The notes beneath the pieces were generated by a model that saw only the letters and a list, made by a program, of their open reading frames with translations, was not told the origin of the DNA and searched no databases. A program made the translations under genes and the position numbers. Source: Tetragonia tetragonoides (taxonomy: Eukaryota > Streptophyta > Magnoliopsida > Caryophyllales > Aizoaceae). From it: a stretch of 64,000 nucleotides of DNA. How positions within the stretch are numbered: position 1 is the stretch's first letter; each line of letters begins with the position of its first letter. The stretch lies in contig CM076153.1 of NCBI GenBank assembly GCA_038025085.1, positions 16,591,001-16,655,000 of the forward strand. Reading direction: 5' to 3'. This document shows, in pieces, positions 22,851 to 35,098 of this stretch.

Positions 22851-25615
22851 TCATACAAATACATTGTCATAAAAATCATCGCTCATGTCAGCATCCGTGC
22901 GCAACACCTCAAAATGATCCTCTGACCTCCGTGGCTCATCACCAAAGGTTGACGCCGCTAACTGGCCAGGGTCAAAGGAAGAATGACGGGCAGGCTCCCG
23001 ATACGAGCACCCCTCTCCAGCATTACTCGAATCATACCCCCACGAAGAACGAGGAGGCATGGTAGGCATCATAGGATCAGAGACCAGGGGCTGGCAGTAA
23101 AGACCGTCATAAGGGGCATACCCCGCATACCCGGGAAAAGAAGGGTGCATCGGCATAGGCATAGGAGTAGGTTCCACAAACAAAGTCATCCTACTCCCAC
23201 CAGGACGGTTCGTCCGATGCACAGGCTCCCTCTCTTCGAGGACTCTCCCTCCGAGGGCTCCTATCACGAGAAGGACTACGCTAAGGCGAACTCACAACCT
23301 CATCATCCGACAGTACCACTGTCGTGACCGACGAGGAAGGGGTCGACGATACTCAACCTGCAACCCACCAAACATATAAGATACATTTCTCAAAGCATAC
23401 AACTTTGAAAATGCAAATCAAGTGTACCTTATCGAAGTCAGCCCTCGGGCAAGTGCCCTTCGAGAGAGCTCGAGAAATCCAGGACTTCATGGCATGCATC
23501 ATCCTAAAGAGCTTCCCGGTCTGCTTACGGTCAAGCTGTGCAAAGAAAAGTCAATACAAGCATGAAAGCAGTAAAAATCACATGCAACAGGTAAAATTAC
23601 GAACTTACCCCTGGATGCCCAACTGGAAGAGAAAGGCCCTGGATGTCCTCATCAAGGTCCTTCGTCATCGGGACCTCTCCCCAACACTCCTTCCCTCCAT
23701 AACCCCGACCTCAGACCCGCATATCCGGGATATCCACATCAACATCATCAACCCGAGGCTCCTACAAAGCAAAGTAGGTCAGCAAACCAATAAAGCAAGA
23801 AAGGCATAGAATGACAAATAAGAAATTCTTACCTTCAAACCCATAAATGAAGGAATGAGGCGATCACGACGGAACTGCTCGTAGTGCCCCGCAAGGTCCT
23901 GCGCAGGCTCACTCAAATAGCGCATAGCATCTGAGCGCACCATGGCCTCCGCAACCTGCTCGCGAGACAAGCACCTCACCAAAAATATGGTCGAGGGAGG
24001 ATCCAAAGGAATCCTCCGTCCCACCACATCAAGATAAACCTGACGGAAGATCCGCTCTCCCAAATACCACTCGAAAGAGAATGGACCTGCAATCAGAATC
24101 CTCTAGCGGTCCATCGCCCTAGACGCCAGGACGGCATCTGAAGCCAACCCATGGTACTTCGCCCAAGGGAAGTAGTCAATCTACACAAACATGCAACGTA
24201 AGATATTTCCACACCAAGAAATACAACTCATGCAACAAAAAAGCAAAATTGCGTTACCTTGTGCCAATCTAGGCGCAAGAGGGCTTCCCTAAACTGCTGG
24301 AGAGTCTGGAAGGGCACAGGACCCCTATGACGCCATGCCCTGCAAGCCGGGAAATCCGACTCCCAGCCCGTAGGCGCCATGTCCGAGAAATGCTCAAAAA
24401 ACCAAGGTTACATCGAAACATGAAATTAAGCACCATACACTTAAATCATGCAAATCACCAAAATAGATACAAAAAGCAAAACGCACATGCAAGGCCTTCC
24501 AGAAACCGCATAAGCTCACGGGAGGAAGAGTCGACTGCTTGTATCCCTCATCATTTACGCGGCAAGCAAACCGCATGCACCTCAAGAGGTTGGCGTAGCC
24601 CGGCAACCCCCAGTTGTACTCTCTCACCCTCTCCCAATCCAACAAGCTAGGGAGGTAAATAGCATGGATGCGCTCCCCCTTGTCGCCAAAGATGGTGGTG
24701 GCAAGGAGGTAGGCGATAAACATCCTCGCCTTCTGCTCCACCGAGGTAGTTCTCTTGTACCTCACATCAGTCAAAGCAGTGTAGAGCTCGCTGTAGGGAC
24801 GATAATGGTGACCCCAGGTATTCCCCTAAGGGCCAAACAAATCCACCATCTCCGTCTTACGTTTCCAAATGGAAACGTCATACAGAATGGGCGTACCCAC
24901 GCAAGGCAGCCCAGTCAGCATAGCAAACTCCAAAGGAGTGATCATCATCTCCCCATTAGGGAAATGGAACGTATTGGTAGTATCCCAAAAACGTCCCAAA
25001 GACAAGCGGACAATGCACCTCTTGACTCGCTCAACCGAGTATGCCGCTTTCAATGGGGGCCCGAATCCCGCACCCAAAACCGCACTTTGCACCTCTTTGG
25101 GCAAAGTATTAAAAAGGTTCGCAGAAGAACATAATTGCCATGGGGCTTCAAATTCCCATTGGGTTCCTATGATCAAATTTGCAACCTCTTAGGTTCACAT
25201 TTCAATCAAATGTTCAATACTAAGCATGTTTTTAAGTTCGTTCAAGCCGCGCAAAATCACATGCGCTACAAACTTGACAATTGCATACAATCTCTACACA
25301 AATTCTATTCAAGGCAAAGCATATAAACTAAAATTCAATGCATAAACTATGAATTCAAAGTTTTAGGCTTGCCACAAACTTGGAGGCGCGGGAACTCAAG
25401 TGAGTTTCCGGTCGAAAGAGCAACTCCGACCGATCCCAAACGATGTCGGGCATCCTATCCGACCGTGTGTACCTATCTTGAGAAAAAGCCACATTAGGCT
25501 TGCTCTTTGAATGCTTGACATGGGAGGGAAAAGCTTTGGTGAAGATGTTAATTTCTTCAACCTCTTCCCGAACCTCAGCCCTTCTACTCCTCTTCTTCGC
25601 CAATTTTGGAGCCAT
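22851..25615 (-). pseudogene. antisense plant-mobile-domain gene 2, multi-exon
   Basis: Starts MAPKLAKKRSRRAEVREE (ATG 25615). The PMD core follows at about 25160-24480: AVLGAGFGPPLK, RFWDTTNTFHFPNGEMMIT, FAMLTGLPCVGTP, then FIAYLLATTIFGD. Later exons: about 24400-24260 (DMAPTGWESDFPACRAWRH, donor AAG|GTAACG), about 24190-23834 (FEWYLGERIFRQVYLD, donor AAG|GTAAG), 23534-23430 and 23360-22851 (Pro/Met-rich tail). An in-frame TAG at about 24826 and another near 24108 break it. Introns with normal borders suggest it was once a spliced gene taken into the element. It may be related to antisense gene 1 but is diverged. Exon borders are approximate. Confidence 0.65.
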
Positions 25616-25899
25616 GAAGAAAGATAAACAACCTAGCAAATAACAAACAAGCAACAATGGAGAATTGAGATTTTCTCTCTCCAAGGGTTTCAAAAATCCA
25701 CTCTCAAATTCACCCCAAATTTGTGAGAAATCACAAATAAACTTCAAATTATGCAAAGATTATGCAAAATGAAGCAAATGCAAGCAAAAAGAAACAAATT
25801 TGAGCAAGAAATGAGATTTGGGCAACAATGGGGTAGAGAGAGAGAGTCTTAAATTTTTGGGGAAGAAATGACCCAAAATTCGGCTCCCTCACAAAAATA

Positions 25900-26095
25900 C
25901 CCGTTTTTTCGCCTCTGAACCGGCTCGGCGGCCAGGTTCAGGGCCGTCCAGCCTCCGCGGCTGAGCCGCCCGGCCTGGCGGCCCCTCTCTTGACCTTCGC
26001 ACGACAACTTGAGCCGCTGAGCGAGCCCGTAAAGGCCGCCCAGCGTTCGACGGCCCAGCGCATGGCCGCCGAACCGATTTTTGTGTTCGCCCCAC
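25900..26095 (-). promoter_or_regulatory. GC-rich block upstream of antisense gene 2
   Basis: On the minus strand, repeated GGCGGCC/CAGCGGCTC/GCCGCCGAG motifs like those in the LTR and in front of antisense gene 1. No clear TATA box; TATTTTT follows at about 25900. Confidence 0.45.
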
Positions 26096-26335
26096 TCGGG
26101 GCGGGCCTACTAGTTTAAATTACGGGCGGAATTGCATTTCTCGACCGTTAGAAGCCGAGATTCGAATATATCACCCAAAATGACTCTTTTCCCCTCACAG
26201 CTTGGTTTCTTATCCCAAGGACCCGACATTATCTATTTTTGCAGGCGCAAGCCTTATATCTAACCTTTTACAGGCACAGGCACAGGCACTTTATTTTATT
26301 TTGCATGCGCAATTTTCCGAACACATGCATCACTA

Positions 26336-26640
26336 AAGTAGAGCAACACAACGCTCTTTGACGTTGAAGCTATCAAAATTAGCATCACGTCGACAACAAC
26401 TAGAGCAGAACAAAGCACCGCTCTTTGACGATTAAGCTATCAAAATTAGCGTCACGTTGGCACCCTTAAAGCAGAGCAACACAATGATCTTTGGCGATGA
26501 GGCTATCAAAATTAGCGTCACGTTGGCAACAATTGAAGCAGGGCAACACACAGCTCTTTGACGGTGAGGCTATCAGAATTAGCGTCACGTCAGTATCCGC
26601 AAAGCAGAGCAACGCACCGCTCTTTAAACGAAGCAGGTAA
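26336..26640 (+). repeat. 67-bp tandem repeat, about 4.5 units
   Basis: GCTCTTTGACG-type motifs at 26353, 26420, 26486, 26553 and 26619 (66-67 bp apart), each followed by GGCTATCAAAATTAGCGTCACG. It lies just upstream of the polypurine tract and 3' LTR, where Tat/Ogre elements often carry such arrays. Confidence 0.9.
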
Positions 26641-27801
26641 CCCTGACCACAGGCGGTCAGGAGTCTATCTTTTGTTCTTTCTAACATAAAGCATTTTCAA
26701 AAACATTGCAGGCATTTTTAGCAAATACTTTGATTCGCTTTTATAAGCTCGGCCAAAGTGGGGGCTTCTGTAGACACCCTAATCGGTTCTCATCCCCTGA
26801 CAACGCAACGTCCGATGATGATGGTAATGGATTAACATGGACGTAAGTAGAAAATGACTTTGCTCGGAAATCTAGACCAAATTCCTTGAAACCACAGTCT
26901 TTGGATAACCCTTGTTATAAGGATTCCAACGCCTTTGACCTTGCCTCAATTAGGTTACCGAATCAAGAGAGATCGCGTCTCGAAAATTTGGGCCAAAACC
27001 GCTCAATCCCGACCCCCTAGGTCAGCCCAAGGCAATTTTGTAATTTACATAGCACCAAAAAGTCAAAAACCCTAATCACGCGCGCGCTGTCAGGTCCAGC
27101 GGCTGACGCGACATGTTCGGCGGCCAGCGCGTGACAGCGGGGGCCATTAGGCCAGCCGCTGAGCCCCAGTTGCTCTCCGTGTGGCCGTTGAACTAGCTTT
27201 TTGGATGGGGCGAGTTGTGGCGCCGGGCTTCTTGCCCTAGGCCCCTAAATTCGTCACCAAACTCTATAAATACTCCTTTTCACCCTCTTTTGCAAGGGTT
27301 CAGTCAGTTCATAATTTTGAGAGCATTGAGAGCACATATTTCCCAAAATCAAAGAGAATTCAGAAATCTGAAGATTCAAGCAAGAAATACACCTAGCCTA
27401 GCACCCAAGATCGAAGAGCAATTTCAATTCTACTAGTTCCGTTCGAATAGAACGTCCAGGTTAACCATCCTGAGTGCCTAATTCTTTATTAAATCTCTTA
27501 TTTACTGCTTATTAATCATGTTTTATTTAGCTTTTGATTATGGTTGAGTAAATTTGCATGCTTTGGGTTTTGTACATAATTATGCATGTTTAGTTAATAT
27601 AAAGTTTGCGTCTTTTTATTAGTTTATGGCAAGTTTGCATCTTTTCGTAGTTTTTTGCATGCATATAGTAACCTCCTAGGTTTATTTTAGCATAAAGTCA
27701 TCGCCTTTGCATCATTATTATTCCTTTGAAGATACTAACGGTTTTTATTAATGTGCATATGCAATACATGGCGCGTTTAGCAAAGTTGGTAGTTAATTTA
27801 A

Positions 27802-28943
27802 GCGCAATTTGGTTAAAACCACCTTAAAAGTTACACCTTTTGTTCAGTACCCCCTTAACTGTTGCTATTTGTTCAGTACCACCTTTAAAGTTACAAACGC
27901 CCTGAAAATCACCCCTTCAGTGAATTTCCGGTCAAATCTCTTAATTTTCTTCGCATTCTACCCTCACGTGCCCCTCATGTGAGTTTTAAAGGATTTGACC
28001 AAACTAAAATAAAAAAAAATAAAAAACTAAACTAAATAAACAAAAACAAATGAATTAAAATGAAATCATTTAATTTTGAGATACCCTGGAATAGAATTGA
28101 GTGGATGCGACAAACCGATTGTTCTTACTACATCCGTCACCAACACTGTTTGTATGAGGGAGATCCTGTTGATGATTGTAAGACGAGGTTCAGTTTGAAA
28201 CCAAGGCTCTTTCATTTGTCCGACAACAAATTCTGTTCAACTGGTTTCGCTGCTGTCATTGGCTCCACCATCTACGCCCATTATTATGACAATTACGCCG
28301 TCGTGTCCGACGACCACCAAGAGATTCAGTACTTAGACGTCCTCAAGGCCGCCGTTTCGAGTAAACGCTATTCGTGGAAGACCCTCCATTCATATCCAAA
28401 CTCTGAAACAAGGTAATTTTGATTTAAGGGAATTTATTTATTTATTTGATATGTTAGTCAATTCAGATTACCATATTTATAATAAGGAATTGTTTGTTTC
28501 CGTTGTTGTTTTGCTAATTAAACACTATTACCCACCAGGTTGAATCCTGATTTAGTGGCTTTGAGCGGGTGTCTTTGCGTTTTAGGGGGTTTATATGATA
28601 ATGGTGATCTTTCCAGCAAACCCATTGATACATCAATTTTTTTTTACTGAAGGGGGGTGGGTGGGTCAAAATTAAATGATTTCATTTTAATTCATTTGTT
28701 TTTGTTTATTTAGTTTAGTTTTTCATTTTTTTTTATTTTAGTTTGGTCAAATCATTTAAAACTCACATGAGGGGCACGTGAGGGTAGAATGGAAAGAAAA
28801 TTAAGAGATTTGGCCGGAAATTCACTTAAGGGGTGATTTTCAGGGCGTTTGTAACTTTAAAGGTGGTACTTAACAAATAACAACAGTTAAGAGGGTACTG
28901 AACAAAAGGTGTAACTTTTAAGGTGGTTTTAACCAAATTGCGC
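27802..28943 (+). mobile_element. Pack-MULE (family A, copy 2), 1142 bp
   Basis: TIRs of about 278 bp (27802-28079 and 28665-28943) start GCGCAATTTGGTTAAAACC, the same family as the element at 9320. The 9-bp TSD TTAATTTAA is at 27793-27801 and 28944-28952. The unoccupied site is visible in the 5' LTR at about 14601 (GCGTTAATTTAATGC). The interior is a spliced gene fragment with its intron. No transposase. Confidence 0.95.
28060..28650 (+). pseudogene. gene fragment captured by Pack-MULE, two exons, kelch-like?
   Basis: Exon 1 is open to 28412 (NRIEWMRQTDCSYYIRHQ, FHLSDNKFCSTGFAAVIGS, donor AAG|GTAATT). Exon 2 starts at 28539 (acceptor CCACCAG), continues in phase as LNPDLVALSGCLCVLGGLYDN and stops at 28650. 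The ATG at 28060 lies within the left TIR, so the element may supply the start. CLCVLGGLYDN resembles a kelch/galactose-oxidase blade, but this is weak. An intron with proper borders shows capture of genomic DNA, not cDNA. A chimeric protein of about 154 residues is possible. Confidence 0.6.
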
Positions 28944-29088
28944 TTAATTTAATGCTTTATATCATGTTTATGCTTGTTAATAGTATGCATGTAAATCGGA
29001 TTTAAATTGTGCAAAGTGATACCGTAGGTAATTTGGTTGTTCTTAATCCGCCTAATTAATTTAGGATCTTAGGCAACCGGATTTGTAT

Positions 29089-32000
29089 CACTACAAAAAA
29101 AATACTATTTTACCACACTTAAAACCATGGATTTTCCACGCTATTGTAACTAAAATCAATGTGGAGAATTTTACTCTCTCCACACTTGTAAGTGTAACTT
29201 TTTTGTCTGCATTTACATCTACATTGATGGCGGGAAAATTCTTACCTCACTCAAAAGCGTGGCTAATGTTTTGAACAGAAAACTTTTTGGTACAAAAATC
29301 ACAAATGTGAGTAGAAATTAAAAGCTAAACTTTATAATGATCTCCACGCCCTTACCTGGATTTTAAACAATTATCCTAACCATCAATTGTACATCACATT
29401 AACGCTAAACTTTATACAAATTCTTCTCATCCATGTACACTTCCAAGTATGTATAAAATATAATAATATAGAAATTTCATAATAGAAAAAAAATGAAAAC
29501 CAAATAGACAAATTTCGTTCCTAGAATGACAACATAAAACAAAAACAAGAATCTAGTAATTATGTCTCAAAAGAAGACTACAATTCTATAAATAGTTCAC
29601 TACAAAAGAATCCTCGTAGGAAATACTAGAAAAAAATAAGCCATAGTCTTGATTCTCTGGCAATTCAACCATTTAGTTTTAGTTTTGAGCCTTGACATGC
29701 TAGAATTCTCGTCTCACTTCGACCCCTTCGATCCATTTGTCACATGCTGCACAGATCATAATCCAAAACAACACACCAAGTTAACAGACATGAATAAAGA
29801 TTATGTCGAAATAGATGTACAATAGTTGTCACATGATTCTGCATTACACGCCTTTTTGTGTCTGCATTTATATCTACTTTAATTGGACGAATCATGTACT
29901 TAAAGGCTTGCTCAATCCAAATAAAATAATGGGAAGGTAGAAGGGATGGTAAAGATGATCAAATATACTAAAAGTTTTGAGTACTGACATGGACCAAAGA
30001 GAGAAAAAAGAGATGATGCTAGGACGAGTAAAATCAATTTAGAGCAGGAGAGACAATTACATCAACTAACAGTTCAGGGTGAAATGCATATACACAGAAC
30101 ATAAGCAATACAAGTCCATGCCACTGGTGAAATGCACGATGTCAACTGCAAGTTACAAGAGTTGAGTAAAGATTTGGCACAAATACACTATAGAATGGAA
30201 TATTTGTTGTTTGAACAATCATGCCCGAACCATACAAGTTCAGGGTAAATAAATCACTTTTGTACATGTAGTCTTATTGGAACACAGCACATATACAGAG
30301 TGTCACACAAACTGATGATATTATCAATAGGGAGATATATATAACTATATAGAGTTTCCCACTTTCCCAATGTCGCATCAACTAATTTCATAATTAAGCA
30401 TTGCTATTTGTGCATTAGTTTCAACTAGACGTTCTTCAGAAAGTGACACTTGCAACAAAAGCAATGTGTACTACTATTATAATTATGTGCCGCAGTTAAT
30501 AAAACGTCCAAATTGAAGAATTAGACTCCAGTTCGGCACAATTAGGTCCTATAATGGTCTATTTAATGCTTGTGCTTTATTGTGTGAAATTATTTGACTT
30601 GGTCAATTGATAATATACTACTATACTAGAGCTGCTTGTTATACAGACAACGTGAACAAGTGAAGCACAATTTGAATGAAATCTGTTTCTGCTGAAAACC
30701 AAACCATGAAAGCTCTCTAAATTCTCTCTACATTCCCTCTAGCTACAGTGTAGTTAAGACCCAACCTAAATGCTACATCTGGCCGTCAACTGGCCAGACC
30801 CTGGTAGGTTTTTGGCTAACAGTGCATATACTAGTAGGTTTTGTCAACTCATGCCTTACCTCAGAAAATATGGCAAGATACTTACAACAGACTACAGATT
30901 ACAAACTAGAAAGCGTTTGAAAGCAAAGCAATAAGAAACAAGTCACCACAACCACCTCTTCGAGACAGGTTGGGTATTGTTGTAATACTATATTTGCAGC
31001 CTGAGAATCAATGGCTTAATCTCTATTCTCTTCACAATATGACATTTGGACAAAGAAAGTTTAACTTACTAATTTTTGCGAAAGAATAGAGTAAGATCTC
31101 ATTAACTTCAGAAAAATTCCAGAAATTTTCATATAATCAGGGAAGACAAACATACATTATTTAGTCAAGCAAGAAAGAGAGAGAGAGAGAATGAAAGATA
31201 TCATCATACCCAAGAGAAGAATACGGTATTCGAGAAGCACAAACAAAAGACAACAAAGAAATTTTAGGAAGAGAGAGATACCCAAACCTTATTAGCACTA
31301 GCACCAAAATTCTACCTGAGGTATACTTAGTTTTCAATACTGCGATTGTGGGATATATTGCTCCATTGTCTGTACAAAAGCACATCAATTTTTCCATGAA
31401 ACAAAAACCCTAGGTAGCGACTGCAATTCATGCGCTTGATCTAACAAGAAACAATTCAGCATATTAAGTGAGAACAATTATGAAGAGGTTAAGATAAGAG
31501 CAGTAACATTTTCATAATCCACATTGTCACCATGTAGACTAGCACGTGTATAATGTGGCTCCGTCGGAAAGTTGAAGGTAAACAAGTGCCTTTGCTGGCA
31601 ATAATATCATTATTTGCGCAAACAACAAATAAAACATGCAGCAGCTCACTTCACAAACTATTGTTGCAGAAGCAAGAAGCAGAGGAGCTTTATGACAGTG
31701 ACATCCTATTTTAACAACAGCAACTGCAGTAACAAGCCATCAGAACAGCAATATGACAGCAACATCAGTATCATACAGCCCCACCCTCTGATGAACCTTG
31801 TTCCAGATCAGATTAATGACAACACAAGTACAGAAATGGATGCTCAGAAGTCCCTGAATCAGTTTTGCACATAATAGAATTACACAATAATCACCAAGAG
31901 AAAGCAGAGTTCAATAAGAACATGTAGATGGTGTTGGTTGTGTGGTGCAACATGCCTATTTTGATATCAAGAGAGCATAACAAGGGCAGAACACACCTGT

Positions 32001-33457
32001 AATACATTACAACTGTTTTTTTTAGGAAGTTCACATGTCCATTACTTCAACATTCATAACAGCACGTACACATTTAAAACAAAGCAACATTACAGCTGTA
32101 CAGGAGAACAAAAACATTTGTTGGTATCAAATTGTGTGCTTGGTATGTAATTAAAGATAGCTAAGTTAAATGGAAGGCGAGTGATTAACAAGGAGCAAGC
32201 CAAATGAATCATTACTGTTAACTTAAACTCTTCACTACTAAAGTCATGAAATTTAACCAAGAAATTCAATTCTTCAGTCAAATTAAGCATCTAGCAATCA
32301 AAAGGAAACCCAGAAACTCTATTAAAGGAACATGAAAGCCACATAACAACACTAACTATTAGCCCTAAAACTCACTGCTTAATCTCTTTATGCTCAAAAA
32401 CAATACGTCGTTTCCAATTTGATCAGATACGGGATTGATTATATTACAGGCCAGTCATCAAAATTCTCTACAGATACAATCTAATGCTCAAATCCTCACA
32501 AGAAGCAAACCAAGAACACATATCATGACATATACAAAGAAAATGTTAGAATCCAATTGAACATTCAGATTACTAACAAAAATCCCCAATTCAAAGTGAT
32601 TAGTAAAAGAATAATATATCACATCCAATTGAGAAACCCTAACACTAGAGAGAGAAAGGAGAGAGAGACTTACCAAGCTTCGAAATTAGGATACACTGAA
32701 ATGATATGAAGGGAAACGCAAAATCACAACGGGGTAACTCGAAAGCAAAACCGCACCAAAACCCTAAGAAAATCGCAATGAGAGAGAGAGAGAGAGAGAG
32801 TTGAGTACCTGTTCCTGTAAGGTGCGAGCAAGAGCGAGGTCAGCATCAACCTGACTAAGGTTAGTGAAAGGAGTTCTGGACGAGTTGTTCTGAGACCGAT
32901 CGAAATCCGTAGCTTCAGGATTATTCGAAACATTATCAACATCGCCATTATTCAAATTCGGTGAATTGAAATTCGAATCCGTAGTAGTAGTTGAAGTTGA
33001 AAGTTCCGAATTAGGGTTTCCTGTTGTAGTGTTCTTAATGGCTTCACTTTCAATAACATCGCCGATCTTCGAGTTTCAGTTCTCATCCATGGTGGCTCAA
33101 ATTATCAAAAGCTTCAGTTTCAGTTCTGATCAGAATCAAAGAACATCGATTTGAGAAGAGAGAGAGAGGAGGGAGAAAGGAAGAGGAAATCTAAAATGGA
33201 GGTGGGGAAATTGGGTGTATTGAGTTAATTTTGGAATTAGATCGGGGGAGGGAAGAGATCCCAGAGAGGGGTTTGGGTGGGTTTGGAGGCGCACGATTCT
33301 AATATTGAGCCAGCCTGTTAGAAACGACAATTTCATACGCATCAAGCGTGGAGAAGACCTACACTTATGTAAAGTGTGGAGAACCTCCGTGTTCTTTTTC
33401 CACGTTTCTGGAAGCATGGAGAAAAAAACGTTCACTTTTAGCAAATTTGTTGTAGTG
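29089..33457. mobile_element. non-autonomous CACTA (En/Spm) element, 4369 bp
   Basis: Ends CACTACAAAAAAAATAC ... TTGTTGTAGTG with 3-bp TSD TAT (29086-29088 and 33458-33460), inserted in the Gypsy 3' LTR. Subterminal CCACGC/GTGGAG-type motifs repeat at both ends (29110-29260 and 33345-33420), as is usual for the superfamily. No transposase is recognised. The right end holds the promoter side and first exon of an E3 ligase gene. The interior 29300-32700 has no other recognisable gene and has GA runs near 31173 and 32778. Confidence 0.93.
32809..33090 (-). pseudogene. first exon of BIG BROTHER-related E3 ubiquitin ligase, captured by CACTA
   Basis: From ATG 33090, 94 codons to a phase-0 donor (CAG|GTACTC). 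The C-terminal part, PFTNLSQVDADLALARTLQE, matches the conserved stretch of plant BBR-type RING ligases just before their next exon. Codon 5 is TGA (33078-33076), so no full product starts here. The RING domain is absent and no further exons were found. About 200 bp of GA-rich upstream DNA (33091-33290) looks like the parent 5' UTR/promoter. Confidence 0.85.
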
Positions 33458-33791
33458 TATGGAACCACATAGCATAAATAAATACTTGACATGGATAAGC
33501 TTAGTAGAGGCCGTTAATACGGGCGATTTAGATAAGATTCGTTTTGTTTATTTCGTACCTACATCCCCGAACTCAATATTTAGTCCCCATGGGCATGAGT
33601 CAATTCCCAATAGAAATTGGATACACTTTTGATGGTTTCCAATTGTTTCCTTAAAAATTAGTGGCGGCTTCATATTTGCAAATTATTGTTCTTTATAATT
33701 AATTTGAATCGCATGTGACATATATTTAAGAACCATTAATTCCAACTAAAAATCGAAAACGCGCCGGAACGGCGAGGGTTCTTACACCTTG

Positions 33792-35098
33792 CTCTGCAAA
33801 TTGGCTTCAATAACAGATAAGAGATAACCAAGCACACTAAGCAAGAGGAAAAGACACCTCTCCCTCTGGAAAAAATAACCCATGCCAATTATGAAATTTT
33901 GATCACATTACATGCTCAAATTTGACCAACTGTGAAAGCCAAGGAAATGACCAATTTTCATTTGTAACAACTATTTGTTCCCAGTAAATAGTTTTAGTGC
34001 CAATAATGAGGTTCAACTACAAGCTTACACACAAACACAAACCATAATGACAAATTTTCATTTGTAACAGCTATTTGTTCCCAGTAAATAACTTTAGCGT
34101 CAATAATGAGGTTCAACTACAACCTTACACACACACACAAACCATCTCTTGTGTATAAATGTCAACTCCAAGTGAATGTTACTCATCTGCTTCTACTATA
34201 TTCAAGTTCACCATACCATCTCTTGTGCCTCTTTCTTAATGATCATCCACACCATCTCTATCAATTAACATTTCACTTACGTTCTCATCATTAACACCAT
34301 TTTTTTTCTCACAATTCACATACAGTACAATCTGGTTGGACACCATCATCTCAACGTTCATTGCTTCTATTTCCTCATCAGAATCGCTATTTAAACCCCA
34401 AGCATCTTCTAAATTTTGTGATGAAATATAAATACCAGTCAGAGTAGTCACTACTTACAAATAGGGTCATTCTTAAATTGATACAAATCAATAACAGGTT
34501 GTTACTAATAAATTATATGCTACAATGCCAATTATCTTATCACAACATCAACAAAATTTTACTCACTTTGTTACTAGAAAAAAAGACTTTGTTTGTTACT
34601 AAAAAACTAACGGGAGAAAAATTCATGCTTTCTCTCTCTTCATTCATCTTCTTCATCCAAATCTCCACACATTGCTTCACAAATCGGATTTTCAATTAAG
34701 TAGTTACTACAACAATTGTTATTAAAGGATATTTTGATCCATTTGACATGAATACAATTATCTAAAACTAATGAGATACACAATTAATCAAACTTAAAGC
34801 AATAATATAATAACCCTAATAATTTCTTCCTCCTCTAACTCGTTTTAGTTGAACATAATTTCGTCGTATTCGTCGCCGTAACCGGAGTTTGATAGAAGCA
34901 AAACAAAACTTCTCAAACATACAGTCAAAGAAAACAAAATTTGAGCTTCGCCGAAAAATTTTGGTCGTCGGCGACCTTCGCCGGAGTTCTTCACTAACTG
35001 ACCGGAGTTCTTCACTCAAGCATAATGGCTGAGATAATTATTTTGAGATTAATAATTTTCAGAATTTGGGGTTTTTGGGCGGTTCTTTAGTGTGTTTT
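33792..35098. other. resumed host sequence right of the Gypsy element
   Basis: Continues the locus interrupted at 13546. Contains a 100-bp tandem duplication (33947-34146) and a short minus-strand frame (34451-34236, acidic, unrecognised). No gene can be supported. Confidence 0.4.
33947..34146 (+). repeat. 100-bp tandem duplication
   Basis: Two copies of the segment starting at ATGACMAATTTTCATTTG (33947 and 34047), each ending in CAC-rich DNA before ACAAACCAT. About 10 differences. Confidence 0.9.

Larger units (their letters stand above)
13547..33786 (+). mobile_element. Tat-like Ty3/Gypsy retrotransposon, about 20.2 kb with nested insertions
   Basis: TSD CCTTG at 13542-13546 and 33787-33791 bounds the whole unit. 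The 5' LTR is 13547-15041. The 3' LTR (26769-33786) is broken by a MULE and a CACTA element; without them the element is about 14.7 kb. Inside: PBS, leader, gag-pol frame, two antisense plant-mobile-domain genes, 67-bp repeats and a polypurine tract (AAAGTGGGGGCTTC, to 26768). Extra antisense ORFs and 3' tandem repeats are known from Tat/Ogre elements. Integrase is missing, so the copy is defective. Confidence 0.93.
26769..33786 (+). repeat. 3' LTR of Gypsy element, split by two insertions
   Basis: LTR pieces: 26769-27801, 28944-29088 and 33458-33786, counting one TSD copy twice. TATA CTATAAATACTCC at about 27262. Ends GGTTCTTACA, then TSD CCTTG. Confidence 0.93.

Noticed and set aside
34236..34451. 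Acidic 71-codon minus-strand ORF as a transposase N-terminus
   Set aside because: Composition alone; no motif.
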